Origin: Erysipelotrichaceae bacterium
GTDB lineage: Bacteria; Bacillota_I; Bacilli_A; Erysipelotrichales; Erysipelotrichaceae
Reading direction: 5' to 3'
DNA length: 43,501 bases
NCBI GenBank assembly: GCA_017442805.1
Contig: JAFRZA010000036.1
Span: 1-43,501 of the forward strand
In this document: positions 8,563 through 17,344 of the stretch, piece after piece
Layout: each line of letters opens with the position of its first letter
Position numbering within the stretch: position 1 is the stretch's first letter
The notes under the pieces: generated by a model
Seen by the model: only the letters and a program-made list of their open reading frames with translations
Databases searched by the model: none
What the model was told of the DNA's origin: nothing
Program-made: the position numbers and the translations under genes

Positions 8563-9621
8563 TTACTCAGCGAACATTACCTGATTCCACAGCTCAGCGA
8601 GCTTGGTCTTCAGGGTCAGATCGTCATGATACTCTTCGTCAAGGGCGTAGCCGATTCTCGGAGTATAGGCGTTGATGCCGTAGAACTCGCCGCCTTCGGA
8701 TGACAGCTTGTCGATGACGCTCTGAACGTCGGAAGTGTAGCCTACCCACAGGGAGTTGGCTTCGGCAACTTCCGGCTCCAGGCAGAAATTGATCCACTTG
8801 TGAGCCAGATCGAGGTTCTGACAGTTCTTGGTGATGCACATGGCGTCAGACCAGATGTTGGTTCCCTGCTTGGGCTCATAGTAGCCCATGTTTTCGTTCT
8901 CACTCATGATGTAAGTGGCGGCGCCACTGTAGGCAACGGCCAGAGCCTTCAGACCGTCAATCATGTTGTCGTTGACTTCGTCGGTGACGTAAGCCGGGTT
9001 CATGGTCTTCTTCTGATTGATCAGCCACTGATAGGCAGCCTGGATCTCTTCATCGCTGGTGGTGTTGACGGAATAGCCCAGAGCCTTGAGGGCGGGCAGG
9101 AAGTTGTCTCTGTCAGCGTTGTACATGTAGATCTCACCGGCATACTTGGGGTTGACCAGGATGTTCCAGCCCTGCTCTTCCAGTTCTTCGAGAGTTACCT
9201 TGGTGGTATCGTAGACAATGCCGATGGAGCCCTGGAAATAAGGAACGGAATACTCATGGCTGGGGTCATAGTCCGGTGACTTCAGACCGGCAGCCAGGTT
9301 GCCGATATTAGTGATCTGGCTGAGGTCAAGCTTCTGGATCATTTCTTCCTTGATCAGGCGTTCGACCATGTAGTCGGACGGAACGATGATGTCATACTTG
9401 TCGCCGCCGACGATGGCGGTGTACATTTCCTCGTTGGAGTCGAAGGTCTTGTAGTAGACCTTGCAGTTGTATCTCTTCTCAAACAGGGTGATGTTGTTCT
9501 CATCGATGTATTCGCCCCAGTTGAAGACGTAGAGTTCCTGCTTGGGCTCGTTATTGCCGGAGCAGCCGGTGAAGCCCAGAACCATTAATACAGCCAGTAA
9601 AGCAACTAAAATCTTTCTCAT
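8563..9621 (-). CDS. potD: Spermidine/putrescine-binding lipoprotein of the Pot ABC transporter
   Basis: 352 residues. The N-terminus is a lipoprotein signal (LLAVLMVLGFTGC, lipid-modified Cys at about 20), fitting a membrane-anchored binding protein in a Gram-positive cell. The mature protein opens with ELYVFNWGEYID, the hallmark start of PotD/PotF proteins, and continues with KYDIIVPSDYMVERL and WNILVNPKYAGEIYMY segments typical of the family. It captures polyamines outside and delivers them to PotB/PotC. The ATG overlaps the potC stop by 4 bases, so translation is probably coupled. Confidence 0.93.
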   Translation of the reverse strand: MRKILVALLAVLMVLGFTGCSGNNEPKQELYVFNWGEYIDENNITLFEKRYNCKVYYKTFDSNEEMYTAIVGGDKYDIIVPSDYMVERLIKEEMIQKLDLSQITNIGNLAAGLKSPDYDPSHEYSVPYFQGSIGIVYDTTKVTLEELEEQGWNILVNPKYAGEIYMYNADRDNFLPALKALGYSVNTTSDEEIQAAYQWLINQKKTMNPAYVTDEVNDNMIDGLKALAVAYSGAATYIMSENENMGYYEPKQGTNIWSDAMCITKNCQNLDLAHKWINFCLEPEVAEANSLWVGYTSDVQSVIDKLSSEGGEFYGINAYTPRIGYALDEEYHDDLTLKTKLAELWNQVMFAE

Positions 9622-10418
9622 TTCTGAATACCTCTTTTCCTTCTTTCCCTGATCATTGGCACGACGTTGACAATGATCAGCACGGTCGTCACGATGACGA
9701 CGATGATGGTCGACAGAGCGTTGATCGTCGGGTTGATGCGCTTGATCGACGAATATACGTAGATTGCGATGTTGCTGATCTTCGGACCGGACGTAAAGAA
9801 GCTGATTACGAAGTCGTCGAAGCTCATCGTGAAGGCAATCAGTGCACCCGAGATGATGCTGCCCTTCAGCTGCGGGATGATGACCTTGGTAAGCGCCTGG
9901 AAAGGCGTGGCGCCCAGGTCAAGGGCCGCTTCCGCCAGGTTGTCGTCCAGCTGACGCAGCCTGGGCATGATGGACAGGATCACATACGGGATACAGAACG
10001 AAATGTGGGCCAGTAAGATCGTGCCGAAGCCCTTTTCCACGTTGAGGGAAGTGAACAGCAGCATGAATCCGATGGCGGTGACAATGTCCGGGTTCATCAT
10101 CGGAATGTCGTTGATCTGCAGCACGATGGTGCGCAGGATCTTACCGCTCTTGGAAAGACCGATGGCGGTAAGGGTGCCGATGATGGTGGATACCACCGTG
10201 GCGATGACGGCGATGATGACCGTGTAGTAGATGGCTTCCCTGATGGAACGGGACTCGAACATCTTCTGGTACCACTGCAGGGAGAAGCCGGTGAAGTTGG
10301 TCAGGCTCTTGGACTTGTTGAAGCTGAAGAGCATGACGTAGAAGATCGGCAGATAGAAGAAGGCCATTACCAGCCAGACATAGCTGCCGGAAAGCAGTTT
10401 CCTGAGCCTGCGCATCAT
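9618..10418 (-). CDS. potC: Polyamine ABC transporter permease PotC
   Basis: 266 residues with about six membrane helices. The EAA loop facing the ATPase is clear: EAALDLGATPFQALTKVIIPQLKGSI with the conserved glycine (about 160-185). IPYVILSIMPRLRQLDDNLAEAA upstream is typical of PotC. Together with PotB it forms the membrane channel for spermidine/putrescine import. Start and stop overlap potB and potD by 4 bases each, marking a tightly coupled operon. Confidence 0.92.
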   Translation of the reverse strand: MMRRLRKLLSGSYVWLVMAFFYLPIFYVMLFSFNKSKSLTNFTGFSLQWYQKMFESRSIREAIYYTVIIAVIATVVSTIIGTLTAIGLSKSGKILRTIVLQINDIPMMNPDIVTAIGFMLLFTSLNVEKGFGTILLAHISFCIPYVILSIMPRLRQLDDNLAEAALDLGATPFQALTKVIIPQLKGSIISGALIAFTMSFDDFVISFFTSGPKISNIAIYVYSSIKRINPTINALSTIIVVIVTTVLIIVNVVPMIRERRKRGIQK

Positions 10419-11197
10419 TCTTCACCTCCCGTCTTTCTGTCCATCTTCTTGGTGACGTACATGGACAGGATGATGACCAGAGCCATGATCAGGGAGATGG
10501 CGCTGCCGTAGTTCCAGTTACCGACGGATACGAAGTAGTTCTCAATCAGGTTGCCGATCAGAACATACTCGCCCCCGCCCAGCAGCTTGGGGATGAAGAA
10601 GCTGGAGACGGCTGGCAGGAAGACCAGCGTGATGCCGGAGATGACCCCGGGGATCGACAGCGGCAGGGTGACCTTCAGGAAGGTCTGCACGTCGTTGGCG
10701 CCCAGGTCATTGGCAGCGGTGATCAGGTTGCGGTCCAGCTTGGACAGTGCGGTATGGATCTGCAGGATCATGAACGGCAGGAAGTTGTAGACCATGCCGA
10801 CCATGACGTTGATCTGCGAGTCGAAATTGAAGTAGGCGAGGATGCCCTTCCAGGAGTAGGTGCGGATCAGCATGTTGATCCACATCGGCAGGGTGATCAG
10901 TAAGATCGCGAATTCCTGCTTCTTCTCCGGCATCTGGGCGATCAGGTACGCGCAGGGGTAGCCGATCAGAATGCAGATGACGGTGGTGAGAAAGGCGATC
11001 TTCAGCGATCTCCAGAGCACCATCGGGAAGATGGCGTCGGAGAAGAACTTGGCGAAGTTCGCCAGCGTGAAGTGGAAGGTGATGACCCCGTTGCCCTCAA
11101 CGGTGAAGGCGTACAGCAGGATCAGCAGCATCGGCATCACGACGAAGGCGGTGATCCAGGCAATGTATGGCCAGGTTAACTTGGAAAAGGTCTTCAT
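10415..11197 (-). CDS. potB: Polyamine ABC transporter permease PotB
   Basis: 260 residues, about six helices. The EAA-type loop reads ITAANDLGANDVQTFLKVTLPLSIPG (about 158-183). RTYSWKGILAYF and LPFMILQIHTAL are familiar PotB segments. It pairs with PotC to form the transport path and contacts PotA. It starts 3 bases after the potA stop. Confidence 0.92.
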   Translation of the reverse strand: MKTFSKLTWPYIAWITAFVVMPMLLILLYAFTVEGNGVITFHFTLANFAKFFSDAIFPMVLWRSLKIAFLTTVICILIGYPCAYLIAQMPEKKQEFAILLITLPMWINMLIRTYSWKGILAYFNFDSQINVMVGMVYNFLPFMILQIHTALSKLDRNLITAANDLGANDVQTFLKVTLPLSIPGVISGITLVFLPAVSSFFIPKLLGGGEYVLIGNLIENYFVSVGNWNYGSAISLIMALVIILSMYVTKKMDRKTGGEE

Positions 11198-11200
11198 AAC

Positions 11201-12769
11201 CTAGTACCCCATCTTGCTCATGACGTGGATGTCTTCCGGTTCAAACGTCAGATCGACTTTCTTTCCGACGGTGACTTTCTTGTTGGTGTGGACCTTGAAC
11301 TCATGGCCCTGAACGGCGAAGGTGATCTTGTAGTCGCCTTCCTTGATCTTCTCTTCATCGAAGTCATAGATGACATCGTAGATCTCGATCGGCTGACCGG
11401 TCTCCAGGTCCCAGGCTTCGGCCTTGGCCCAGATGCACAGGTCGGTGTCCAGAGCGATGGATTCGTTCAGTTCCTCGGCGGTGATGAAGAAGTCGAAGGC
11501 GGCGACGCCGACGCCCTTCTTGGCGTCCTCGGTGAAGTTGGGGGCCTGAACATAGGCCTTGATGGTGATCTCGGTTCCCTTGGAGGTCCCGAAGGTCACT
11601 TCATAGGTGCCGGCTTCCTTTCTGATGTCGTAATCGACTTTTGACAATGACAGCAGTTCGTCTTCCTCGTCCCAGGCCTGAGCGTTGGCACGGGCGATGA
11701 CCTCGGCATCATTCAGGCTGTCGACGTCCTCGAGGTCCATGTAGAAGTCGTTGGCGGAGATCTTCTCGCCGGCTTCCTCATTGGTGAGATCGTGGTTGCC
11801 GATGACGTGCATGGTGATGGTCTTGGAAGTACCGGCGATGGTCTGAACGGTGACTTCGTTGTGCACGCCCTTGAACAGGACGAACTTGACTTCCCCGGGG
11901 AGCAGGCCCTTGCCTCTGGGAACGATTTCCAGATCCTCAGGGCGGATCATGACATCGACCGGCTCGTTCTTGCGGAAGCCGAAGTCGGCGCATTCGTAGA
12001 CCTTGTCATCGAAGAAGACCTTGTAGTCATCCTTCATGACGCCGTCGAAGATGTTGGACTCGCCGATGAAGTGGGCGACGTATTCGTTGACCGGTTCATT
12101 GTAGATCTCGGTCGGGGTGCCGATCTGCTGGATGACGCCGTCCTTCATGACGACGATCTTGTCGGACATGGTCAGCGCTTCTTCCTGGTCATGAGTGACG
12201 AAGATGAAGGTAATGCCGACTTCCTGCTGAATTCTCTTCAGTTCGTACTGCATCTCCTTCCTCAAGGCCTTGTCCAGGGCGCTTAAGGGTTCGTCCAATA
12301 ACAGGACATACGGTTCGTTGACCAGCGCGCGGGCGATGGCGACACGCTGCTGCTGACCGCCGGAAAGCAGGTTGACATCTCTGTCGCCATAGCCTTCCAG
12401 GCCAATCAGGAATAACATTCTGTTGACCTTCTGCTCGATGACGTCCTTGGACTGCTTCTTGAGCTTCAGACCGAAGGCTATGTTGTCATAGACGTTCAGA
12501 TGTGGGAAAAGAGCGTATTTCTGGAAGACGGTATTGATCTCTCTCTTGTAGGCCGGCAGCTTGGAGATTTCCTCGCCGTCGAAGATGACTTCACCTTCAT
12601 CGGCGTCCAGGAAGCCGCCCAGGATCCTTAAGAGCGTGGTCTTGCCGCAGCCGGACGGTCCCAGCAGGGTGACAAACTCGTTTTCGTAGATGTCCAGGTT
12701 AATGCCCTTGAGAACGACCTGGCCGTCAAATGACTTGACGATGTTGCGGAATTCAATAAGTTTCTTCAT
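11201..12769 (-). CDS. potA: Polyamine ABC transporter ATPase PotA with an unusual C-terminal insertion
   Basis: 522 residues; normal PotA is near 350-380. The first 240 residues are a standard ATPase: Walker [10 protein letters not shown] (37-45), Q-loop QKYALFPH, signature LSGGQQQR (135-142), Walker B LLLDEP (156-161) and H-loop THDQ (192-195). A TOBE-type region starts near 240 (IRPEDLEI at 275-282, [10 protein letters not shown] at 301-310). It is then interrupted by about 170 residues holding two similar units: [10 protein letters not shown]...ANAQAWD...GTYEVTFGT (337-407) and [13 protein letters not shown]...AKAEAWD...GDYKITFAV (422-490). The TOBE strand end resumes as [19 protein letters not shown]. 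The units resemble repeats I know from Listeria/Enterococcus surface proteins, strange for a cytoplasmic regulatory domain. First gene after the XRE-cupin regulator, 26 bases downstream. Confidence 0.93.
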   Translation of the reverse strand: MKKLIEFRNIVKSFDGQVVLKGINLDIYENEFVTLLGPSGCGKTTLLRILGGFLDADEGEVIFDGEEISKLPAYKREINTVFQKYALFPHLNVYDNIAFGLKLKKQSKDVIEQKVNRMLFLIGLEGYGDRDVNLLSGGQQQRVAIARALVNEPYVLLLDEPLSALDKALRKEMQYELKRIQQEVGITFIFVTHDQEEALTMSDKIVVMKDGVIQQIGTPTEIYNEPVNEYVAHFIGESNIFDGVMKDDYKVFFDDKVYECADFGFRKNEPVDVMIRPEDLEIVPRGKGLLPGEVKFVLFKGVHNEVTVQTIAGTSKTITMHVIGNHDLTNEEAGEKISANDFYMDLEDVDSLNDAEVIARANAQAWDEEDELLSLSKVDYDIRKEAGTYEVTFGTSKGTEITIKAYVQAPNFTEDAKKGVGVAAFDFFITAEELNESIALDTDLCIWAKAEAWDLETGQPIEIYDVIYDFDEEKIKEGDYKITFAVQGHEFKVHTNKKVTVGKKVDLTFEPEDIHVMSKMGY

Positions 12770-12795
12770 TCTAAATATCCTCTTTTCCTCTTATT

Positions 12796-13335
12796 TCATA
12801 ATACCGGCGGCGTGGAGACCCACAGCAGCGAGGCATCACTGTTGGTATGATTGGCGAGGCAGTGACGGAAGTCACCGCTGATGTAGAAGGTTTCCCCCTT
12901 GCGGACCGTGTGGCTGGTGCCGGTGGTCAGGTTTTCCAGTTCGATCCTGCCCTGCAGCACGTAGCCGAGCTCTTCGCCTTCATGCGGTTCGATGATTTGG
13001 CTCTTGCCGTTGGGTCTGATCTGCAGAAGCAGGGGTTCCATCATGTTGCGCTGGGAATTGGGAACAATGTAGGTAATGGTCATCTCTTCCCGCTCATCCA
13101 CGAAGCTGTCCTGCGGCGTGAAGACGATCTGCTGGGTGCTCTCCTCCTTGAAGAAGTCAGCCAGCGATACGCCCAGCACCTCGGCGATGTCCTCCAGGGT
13201 GGCGATGGACGGTGATGACAGGTTTCTTTCCAGCTGGGAAAGGAAACCCTTGGTAAGTCCGGTCCGGCTGGCCAGTTCTTCCAGGGTCAGACCGTTTTTC
13301 TGACGGAGCTGTCTTACTCTGTTTCCGATATCCAT
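12796..13335 (-). CDS. XRE-family regulator with C-terminal cupin domain (polyamine operon regulator)
   Basis: 179 residues. An HTH_3 domain fills about 6-62 (RVRQLRQKNGLTLEELASRT, then GLTKGFLSQLERN as recognition helix region). A cupin_2 beta barrel lies at about 105-177 (HEGEELGYVLQGRIEL, GETFYISGDFRHCLAN). This layout is that of PuuR-like regulators, in which the cupin senses a small ligand. Its position directly ahead of potABCD-aguB suggests that it controls them in response to polyamines; that is inference from context. A GGAGGTGGACAC ribosome site precedes the ATG. Confidence 0.88.
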   Translation of the reverse strand: MDIGNRVRQLRQKNGLTLEELASRTGLTKGFLSQLERNLSSPSIATLEDIAEVLGVSLADFFKEESTQQIVFTPQDSFVDEREEMTITYIVPNSQRNMMEPLLLQIRPNGKSQIIEPHEGEELGYVLQGRIELENLTTGTSHTVRKGETFYISGDFRHCLANHTNSDASLLWVSTPPVL

Positions 13336-13351
13336 GTGTCCACCTCCTTCT

Positions 13352-13468
13352 GTTTTGTATTACTTAACAAAAAGTTAATTAACGCGGTAATTTAATTATA
13401 CTGCTTTCCTTCCGTTATTCAATACCTTTTTCGCATTTTACTAAAAAATTTTTTTAGTATTACAAAAC
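13352..13468. promoter_or_regulatory. Candidate operator set around the pot operon promoter
   Basis: GTTTTGTATTAC (13352-13363) and GTATTACAAAAC (13457-13468) are inverted copies with 11 of 12 matches, flanking the promoter. Inside them lie TTAAC-N5-GTTAA (13364-13378), the palindrome GTTAATTAAC (13374-13383) and the 21-base palindrome ACTAAAAAA/TTTTTTAGT centred at 13449. Likely binding sites for the XRE-cupin regulator, possibly with DNA looping; inferred only from symmetry and position. Confidence 0.5.
13395..13422 (-). promoter_or_regulatory. SigA-type promoter of the regulator-potABCD-aguB operon
   Basis: On the minus strand TTGAAT (13417-13422), 16-base spacer, TATAAT (13395-13400). 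Only promoter-like sequence upstream of the operon; it leaves a leader of about 55 bases before the regulator ATG. Confidence 0.75.
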
Positions 13469-13493
13469 CCGGTGTTTTCCCTGTCTGAGCCGT

Positions 13494-13519
13494 GAAAAAA
13501 ACGCTGCCTTGGCAGCGTT
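13494..13519 (-). terminator. Rho-independent terminator after the DUF4230 gene
   Basis: AACGCTGCC/GGCAGCGTT perfect 9-bp stem with a 2-base visible loop (really about 4), followed on the minus strand by seven T residues. Confidence 0.9.
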
Positions 13520-13541
13520 CCTCATTCATTGTTTTTCCGCT

Positions 13542-14384
13542 TTACGGCTGGGTCTCGGCGGCCGGTTCGCTTACCGGTTCAGACGGGGCAGCGGGCTCGT
13601 CAAAGACGATTTTGACCTTATAGGACTTGGTGATCGCTTCAATGGCGGTCTCGTAGAAATCCCGCAGCACGTAGCGGCCATAATCAACTGCCTTATCCAG
13701 GCATTTCTCATCAAGAGCCTTTTCTCTGAGCTTCTTGACAGCTTCTGCCGCGATTGTATTGGAATCTTCCAGACTCATCTTGATATCGAAGAAGGCCAGC
13801 AGTCCTTTCTCTGTATCGCCGAATACCGTGTTTTCCGGATTGAAGATGACATCATGTAATTCCGGATAGGGTACCGTGATGGTGATGGTATGATTGGCGG
13901 CATCCACCTCAATCTTGTCAGAGGTGATCTTGGAGATGTCGACGGTATACTGAGCAGTGCCGTTATAGACCACGGACTGATTCTTCGAGAAGATGCCCAG
14001 CTTGAACAGACCGGCCTGGGTAACGACGGTGGGAGCGGAAAGCTCCTGCTCATCGACGATCAGCAGGGACTGCCGGGTGGAGGAACCGACAATGACGTCG
14101 GCGAAGTCCACGGCCGTGTAGCCGAGAATGCCGTTGTTGTCGAGTGTCAGGTCATAGCCCTCGACCGACTTGAGAATGGAGGTGTCCCTCTTGTACTGCC
14201 TGTACCAGTTATAGCCGCCCAGTACCAGGGCAGCGATCAGAACCAGCGATACGAAATCCTTGAAGATGTTGTACTTGCGGCTGAAGGTATGCTTGGGCAG
14301 TTCCTTGCGGATCTGTTCCACCACCTGATCGGATACGGCCCTGGCCAGTTCTTCGTTGTTCTTTTCAATTTCACTCATGTTCAT
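13542..14384 (-). CDS. DUF4230 domain protein, single-pass membrane anchored
   Basis: 280 residues. A charged cytoplasmic N-terminus (1-42) leads into one membrane helix (about 44-62), then an extracytoplasmic domain with the DUF4230 pattern: GYTAVDFADVIVGS, then QYTVDISKITSDKIEVDAANHTITITVPYPEL. The tail is Pro/Ala/Glu rich. The ATG at 14384 sits only 3 bases from GGAG; the second ATG at 14378 has better spacing and may be the true start. Function of the family is unknown; an envelope role is likely from topology. It has its own weak promoter and a strong terminator. Confidence 0.8.
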   Translation of the reverse strand: MNMSEIEKNNEELARAVSDQVVEQIRKELPKHTFSRKYNIFKDFVSLVLIAALVLGGYNWYRQYKRDTSILKSVEGYDLTLDNNGILGYTAVDFADVIVGSSTRQSLLIVDEQELSAPTVVTQAGLFKLGIFSKNQSVVYNGTAQYTVDISKITSDKIEVDAANHTITITVPYPELHDVIFNPENTVFGDTEKGLLAFFDIKMSLEDSNTIAAEAVKKLREKALDEKCLDKAVDYGRYVLRDFYETAIEAITKSYKVKIVFDEPAAPSEPVSEPAAETQP

Positions 14385-14448
14385 TCGCTCCTTTCACGTC
14401 AGAAGCTTTCGCCGAAGCGCTCTTCTTAAAGATACAGTAATATCATAC

Positions 14449-14476
14449 AGTGTAATTATGTGATTTTTATGGTCAA
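14449..14476 (-). promoter_or_regulatory. Probable promoter of the DUF4230 gene
   Basis: Minus strand TTGACC (14471-14476), 16-base spacer, TACACT (14449-14454). Moderate match; a second TATGAT follows downstream and could be used instead. Confidence 0.4.
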
Positions 14477-14504
14477 AATGACAATGATGACGTTTTTGTC
14501 ATTT
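14476..14504 (-). terminator. Weak terminator-like hairpin at the end of the first MBL gene
   Basis: AAATGAC (14476-14482) pairs with GTCATTT (14498-14504), long loop, only four T residues after it; the gene's TGA stop lies inside the stem. AT-rich and weak, so read-through into the DUF4230 gene is possible. Confidence 0.35.
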
Positions 14505-15893
14505 CCCGCTTTCGCTCAGTCTGCCGTCCTTCAGAACGTATTGGCAGCCTTCCCGGGGGAAGAACTGTTCGCTGTTTACCGGGTTGAGGTTTTCCGGATG
14601 CTTGGAATGAACGGCCACCACGGTCTTCGCATTGATGACTCTGATCAGTTCCGCCAGATGATTGGGATAGGCGTGGGAGAAGGAATAGAGATTGATGAAT
14701 GACCTAAATTGCCAGCCGAGCCTGGCGATCATGTTCTGCATGATGCCGTATTCCTTCATGCCTTCAACCAGCGGTTCGCCCAGCAGATGGTAATACCTCC
14801 CCTGAAGGCCGTCGAGGTCGATCAGGGAAAGGATGTTGCGGTAGCTGTTCTGAAGCAGGTAGTTTTCCGGATGGCTGACGATCTGTTCAGCCGTGACTTC
14901 CGGGAATTCTCTTTTAAGCTTTTCATGATATGGATGAGTTTCATCATTATCAGGCCAGATCACCGCGCTCTTTATACCCAGACACTTATAGAGGATGCAG
15001 GCATAGGCCGGCTCAAAGACCATCGTGCGGTCAATGTTTTCAGCCAGCTGTTTCAGTTCCGCCAGCATCCTGACATCCCGGGGGTAGCAGTTGACCACGC
15101 CCAGTCCCGCAAAGTCTTTTAACTGTTCCTCGATCCCGTCGTAGATGTCCTGAACCCGCAGGCTTCCGGGCAGATAATCCCGGCCGGGGATCCGGTACTG
15201 CTGCTCAAGGGCTTCATCGCGAAGGAACTCCGAAGGCGAAGTGGTCGTGGAATCGACGATCAGCAGGTCGATCTTCTTCCTGCTTACTTCTTCGATCTCC
15301 TTCCAGGCCTTTTCGGCCTGAGTGCCGTGGAAGCGGATGTCGCCGCTGTAACAGATGACGCTGTCAGGAGTCTCAATCAGAAAGCCGCTGGAACCCGGGC
15401 AGGGGTGATCGGAGAAGAAGGGCGTTACCTTTATTCTTCCAACCTCGATGGTTTCATGATGGCGGAAAGCCGAGTAGTCACGGTAATGTTTTTCCCAGCC
15501 GATCTCCTCCAGCGTCTTCTGCAGCTTAAGGCCGTCTTCGTGAATGTAGACGGGGATGGCGGGATGGACCTTGTCGATCTCGCTCATGTGGTCCAGATGC
15601 AGATGGCAGATGAAGATGGCGGTATGGTACGGGGAATCCTCATAGGACTCCAGGCTGAGATCCTGAAGATTCCTGCGGGCAAAGACGCCGCCAACTTCCG
15701 GTATTCTTCCCAGCAGTACCGCGTCCTTTACCCGGTTGGTTTCCCGCTGTCTGACGATGCCGTCATAAACCTGCGCCAGCGGGGTGAAGGGAGCGCCGAA
15801 GTCAAAGATGATGCGGTCACTGTCATAAGTCACGGAAATGACGATGCCCATGCCGTGGGTACCGCGGTAGAATTTAACCCTGGTTTCAGACAT
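14499..15893 (-). CDS. MBL-fold metallo-hydrolase, beta-CASP/RNase J-like
   Basis: 464 residues. The metal motif HLHLDHM is at 97-103, motif III SDHPCPGSSGF at 161-171 supplies a further His, YSGDIRFHG (about 183-191) supplies the bridging Asp, and SFSHAYPNHLAEL (about 413) and VAVHSKHPE (about 440) match the C-terminal His motifs of beta-CASP nucleases. All expected metal ligands are present, so it should be an active hydrolase; an RNA or other phosphodiester substrate is inferred from the beta-CASP layout. It overlaps the upstream paralogue by 8 bases, so the two are co-translated and may form a heteromer. Confidence 0.8.
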   Translation of the reverse strand: MSETRVKFYRGTHGMGIVISVTYDSDRIIFDFGAPFTPLAQVYDGIVRQRETNRVKDAVLLGRIPEVGGVFARRNLQDLSLESYEDSPYHTAIFICHLHLDHMSEIDKVHPAIPVYIHEDGLKLQKTLEEIGWEKHYRDYSAFRHHETIEVGRIKVTPFFSDHPCPGSSGFLIETPDSVICYSGDIRFHGTQAEKAWKEIEEVSRKKIDLLIVDSTTTSPSEFLRDEALEQQYRIPGRDYLPGSLRVQDIYDGIEEQLKDFAGLGVVNCYPRDVRMLAELKQLAENIDRTMVFEPAYACILYKCLGIKSAVIWPDNDETHPYHEKLKREFPEVTAEQIVSHPENYLLQNSYRNILSLIDLDGLQGRYYHLLGEPLVEGMKEYGIMQNMIARLGWQFRSFINLYSFSHAYPNHLAELIRVINAKTVVAVHSKHPENLNPVNSEQFFPREGCQYVLKDGRLSESGK

Positions 15894-17292
15894 TTTCCGT
15901 CACCTCCAGCGTATTGTTTTCCCGGTCATATACATATCTTTCCCTCAGGGAAGCGTAATAATACGGCCGCTTCAGATGGGCGATCATGGCCCTGCGCCCG
16001 GAACTGTGCGCCGGAACGACCAGTTTGGCGTTCACCATGTCAATGTAAGCCAGAATCTGGCACTTTTCGGCGTGAGGAGAAAAATAACCTTCGTCGGTCT
16101 GGTAGGCTCTGACATACTGCATGCCGGCCAGTTCCACGATGTTCTTCATGTTGAAGTAGCGGGGATCGAACTCACCCAGCGGCGTACCGGAATAATGCAG
16201 GTACATCGCCGGGGTGTGGCGGTAGTCCAGCAGTTCCAGAAGATTGGGGTAGCTGTTCTGGACCAGATACCTTTCCGGCCGGGCCAGCACCTGATCTCTG
16301 GTGATGACTTCATTGTAAGCCAGTATTTCATCGTAGTAATCCGGCCTGTCACCTCTGTCCGGCAGCATGATCTTCACCTTCTTACCGAAGAAGCGGTTGA
16401 TGATGTGGGCGCTTTCCGGTTCATAAACCAGTTCGCGGCCGCTCTGTTGGGCGTATTTCTCAAAGGCCATGACGTCGCTCATTTCCCTTTCGTAATAGTT
16501 GAAGACGACCAGGCCCCTGAAGTCTCCGACCCGCTGAGCGGTTATCTCATCACAGCGCTGCCGGCTGATCAGGCCTTCCGCCGGCCAGAAAGCCGGCCTG
16601 ATCTCGCCTTCCTCATCGCCCGGGAAGAACCTGGTGCCTTCGCAGACCAGGATGTCAATGTTTTCCTTTCTGAGGAATTCAGCTTCCTTAAGGACATTAT
16701 CGCCGTACTTGCCGTAGACGAACAGATCACCGGTATGATGGATCTTCAGATCCGGTGTCTCGATATAGAAGGAATAATCCTGATAGGAGTCGTCATTGAG
16801 GATGAAGCGGCGGACCGTGATGTCACCGACCCGGGTGACGTCGGACATGTCGGAGTAGCTGCTGCCCCTGATGGTTTCAACGCCCTGGCCGACCTCTTCC
16901 AGTGCCGCTTCGATCTTCTGAGCGGGAGCGGAAAGATAGACGGTTACCAGCGGTGAGATCATGCCCATCATGCGCATGTGGTCCAGATGCAGGTGAGTGA
17001 TGAAGAAAGCCTGCGGACCCTGATGCCAGTCTTCCGCCGGGATCAGATCGGGGTATTTTTCAATGTCCTGTTTGCGGTAGATGCCGTCGATCCTGGGGAT
17101 CTCATTGACCCAGAGATAGTCGCTGATGAAATTCCTTCTCAGAGCGACCCGGCCGTCGAACATGTCAAAGCCGGGATTGTAGGCGGTGCCGGCCTCAAAG
17201 AAGGCCCGGCTGTTACCGTACCTTACTTCCATGACCACCCCGCCGATGCTGTCGAGGCCGCTGTAGAAGACGATGGACGTTCTGTTTTCCAT
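15886..17292 (-). CDS. MBL-fold metallo-hydrolase paralogue with diverged motif III
   Basis: 468 residues, aligned over its length with the downstream gene. HLHLDHM is intact at 100-106 and HHTGDLFVYG keeps the bridging Asp, and FSPHAEKCQ and VVPAHSSGRR keep C-terminal His residues. Where the partner has SDHPCPGSSGF, this copy reads NDDSYQDYSF (about 166-175): the motif III His is gone. It may bind one metal, use another residue, or act as a non-catalytic or regulatory partner. A TATAAT lies upstream; the tail overlaps the next gene. Substrate unknown. Confidence 0.8.
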   Translation of the reverse strand: MENRTSIVFYSGLDSIGGVVMEVRYGNSRAFFEAGTAYNPGFDMFDGRVALRRNFISDYLWVNEIPRIDGIYRKQDIEKYPDLIPAEDWHQGPQAFFITHLHLDHMRMMGMISPLVTVYLSAPAQKIEAALEEVGQGVETIRGSSYSDMSDVTRVGDITVRRFILNDDSYQDYSFYIETPDLKIHHTGDLFVYGKYGDNVLKEAEFLRKENIDILVCEGTRFFPGDEEGEIRPAFWPAEGLISRQRCDEITAQRVGDFRGLVVFNYYEREMSDVMAFEKYAQQSGRELVYEPESAHIINRFFGKKVKIMLPDRGDRPDYYDEILAYNEVITRDQVLARPERYLVQNSYPNLLELLDYRHTPAMYLHYSGTPLGEFDPRYFNMKNIVELAGMQYVRAYQTDEGYFSPHAEKCQILAYIDMVNAKLVVPAHSSGRRAMIAHLKRPYYYASLRERYVYDRENNTLEVTENV

Positions 17293-17318
17293 TGGCGCTT
17301 TCCTTTCCTGTTTAATTA

Positions 17319-17324
17319 ATTATA
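17319..17324 (-). promoter_or_regulatory. Probable -10 of the MBL pair promoter
   Basis: Minus strand TATAAT within GTGTTATAATTAATT, 27 bases upstream of the ATG. A TTTGTG 17 bases upstream is a poor -35 and falls in the T-tract of the preceding terminator. Confidence 0.5.
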
Positions 17325-17344
17325 ACACTCCGGCAGCGGCGCAC

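Noticed and set aside
15976..16956. 326-codon plus-strand frame opposite the MBL gene
   Set aside because: Shadow of a clear coding gene on the other strand; no family features and no ribosome site. The same holds for long frames at 18089-18979, 19750-20622 and 7900-8703.
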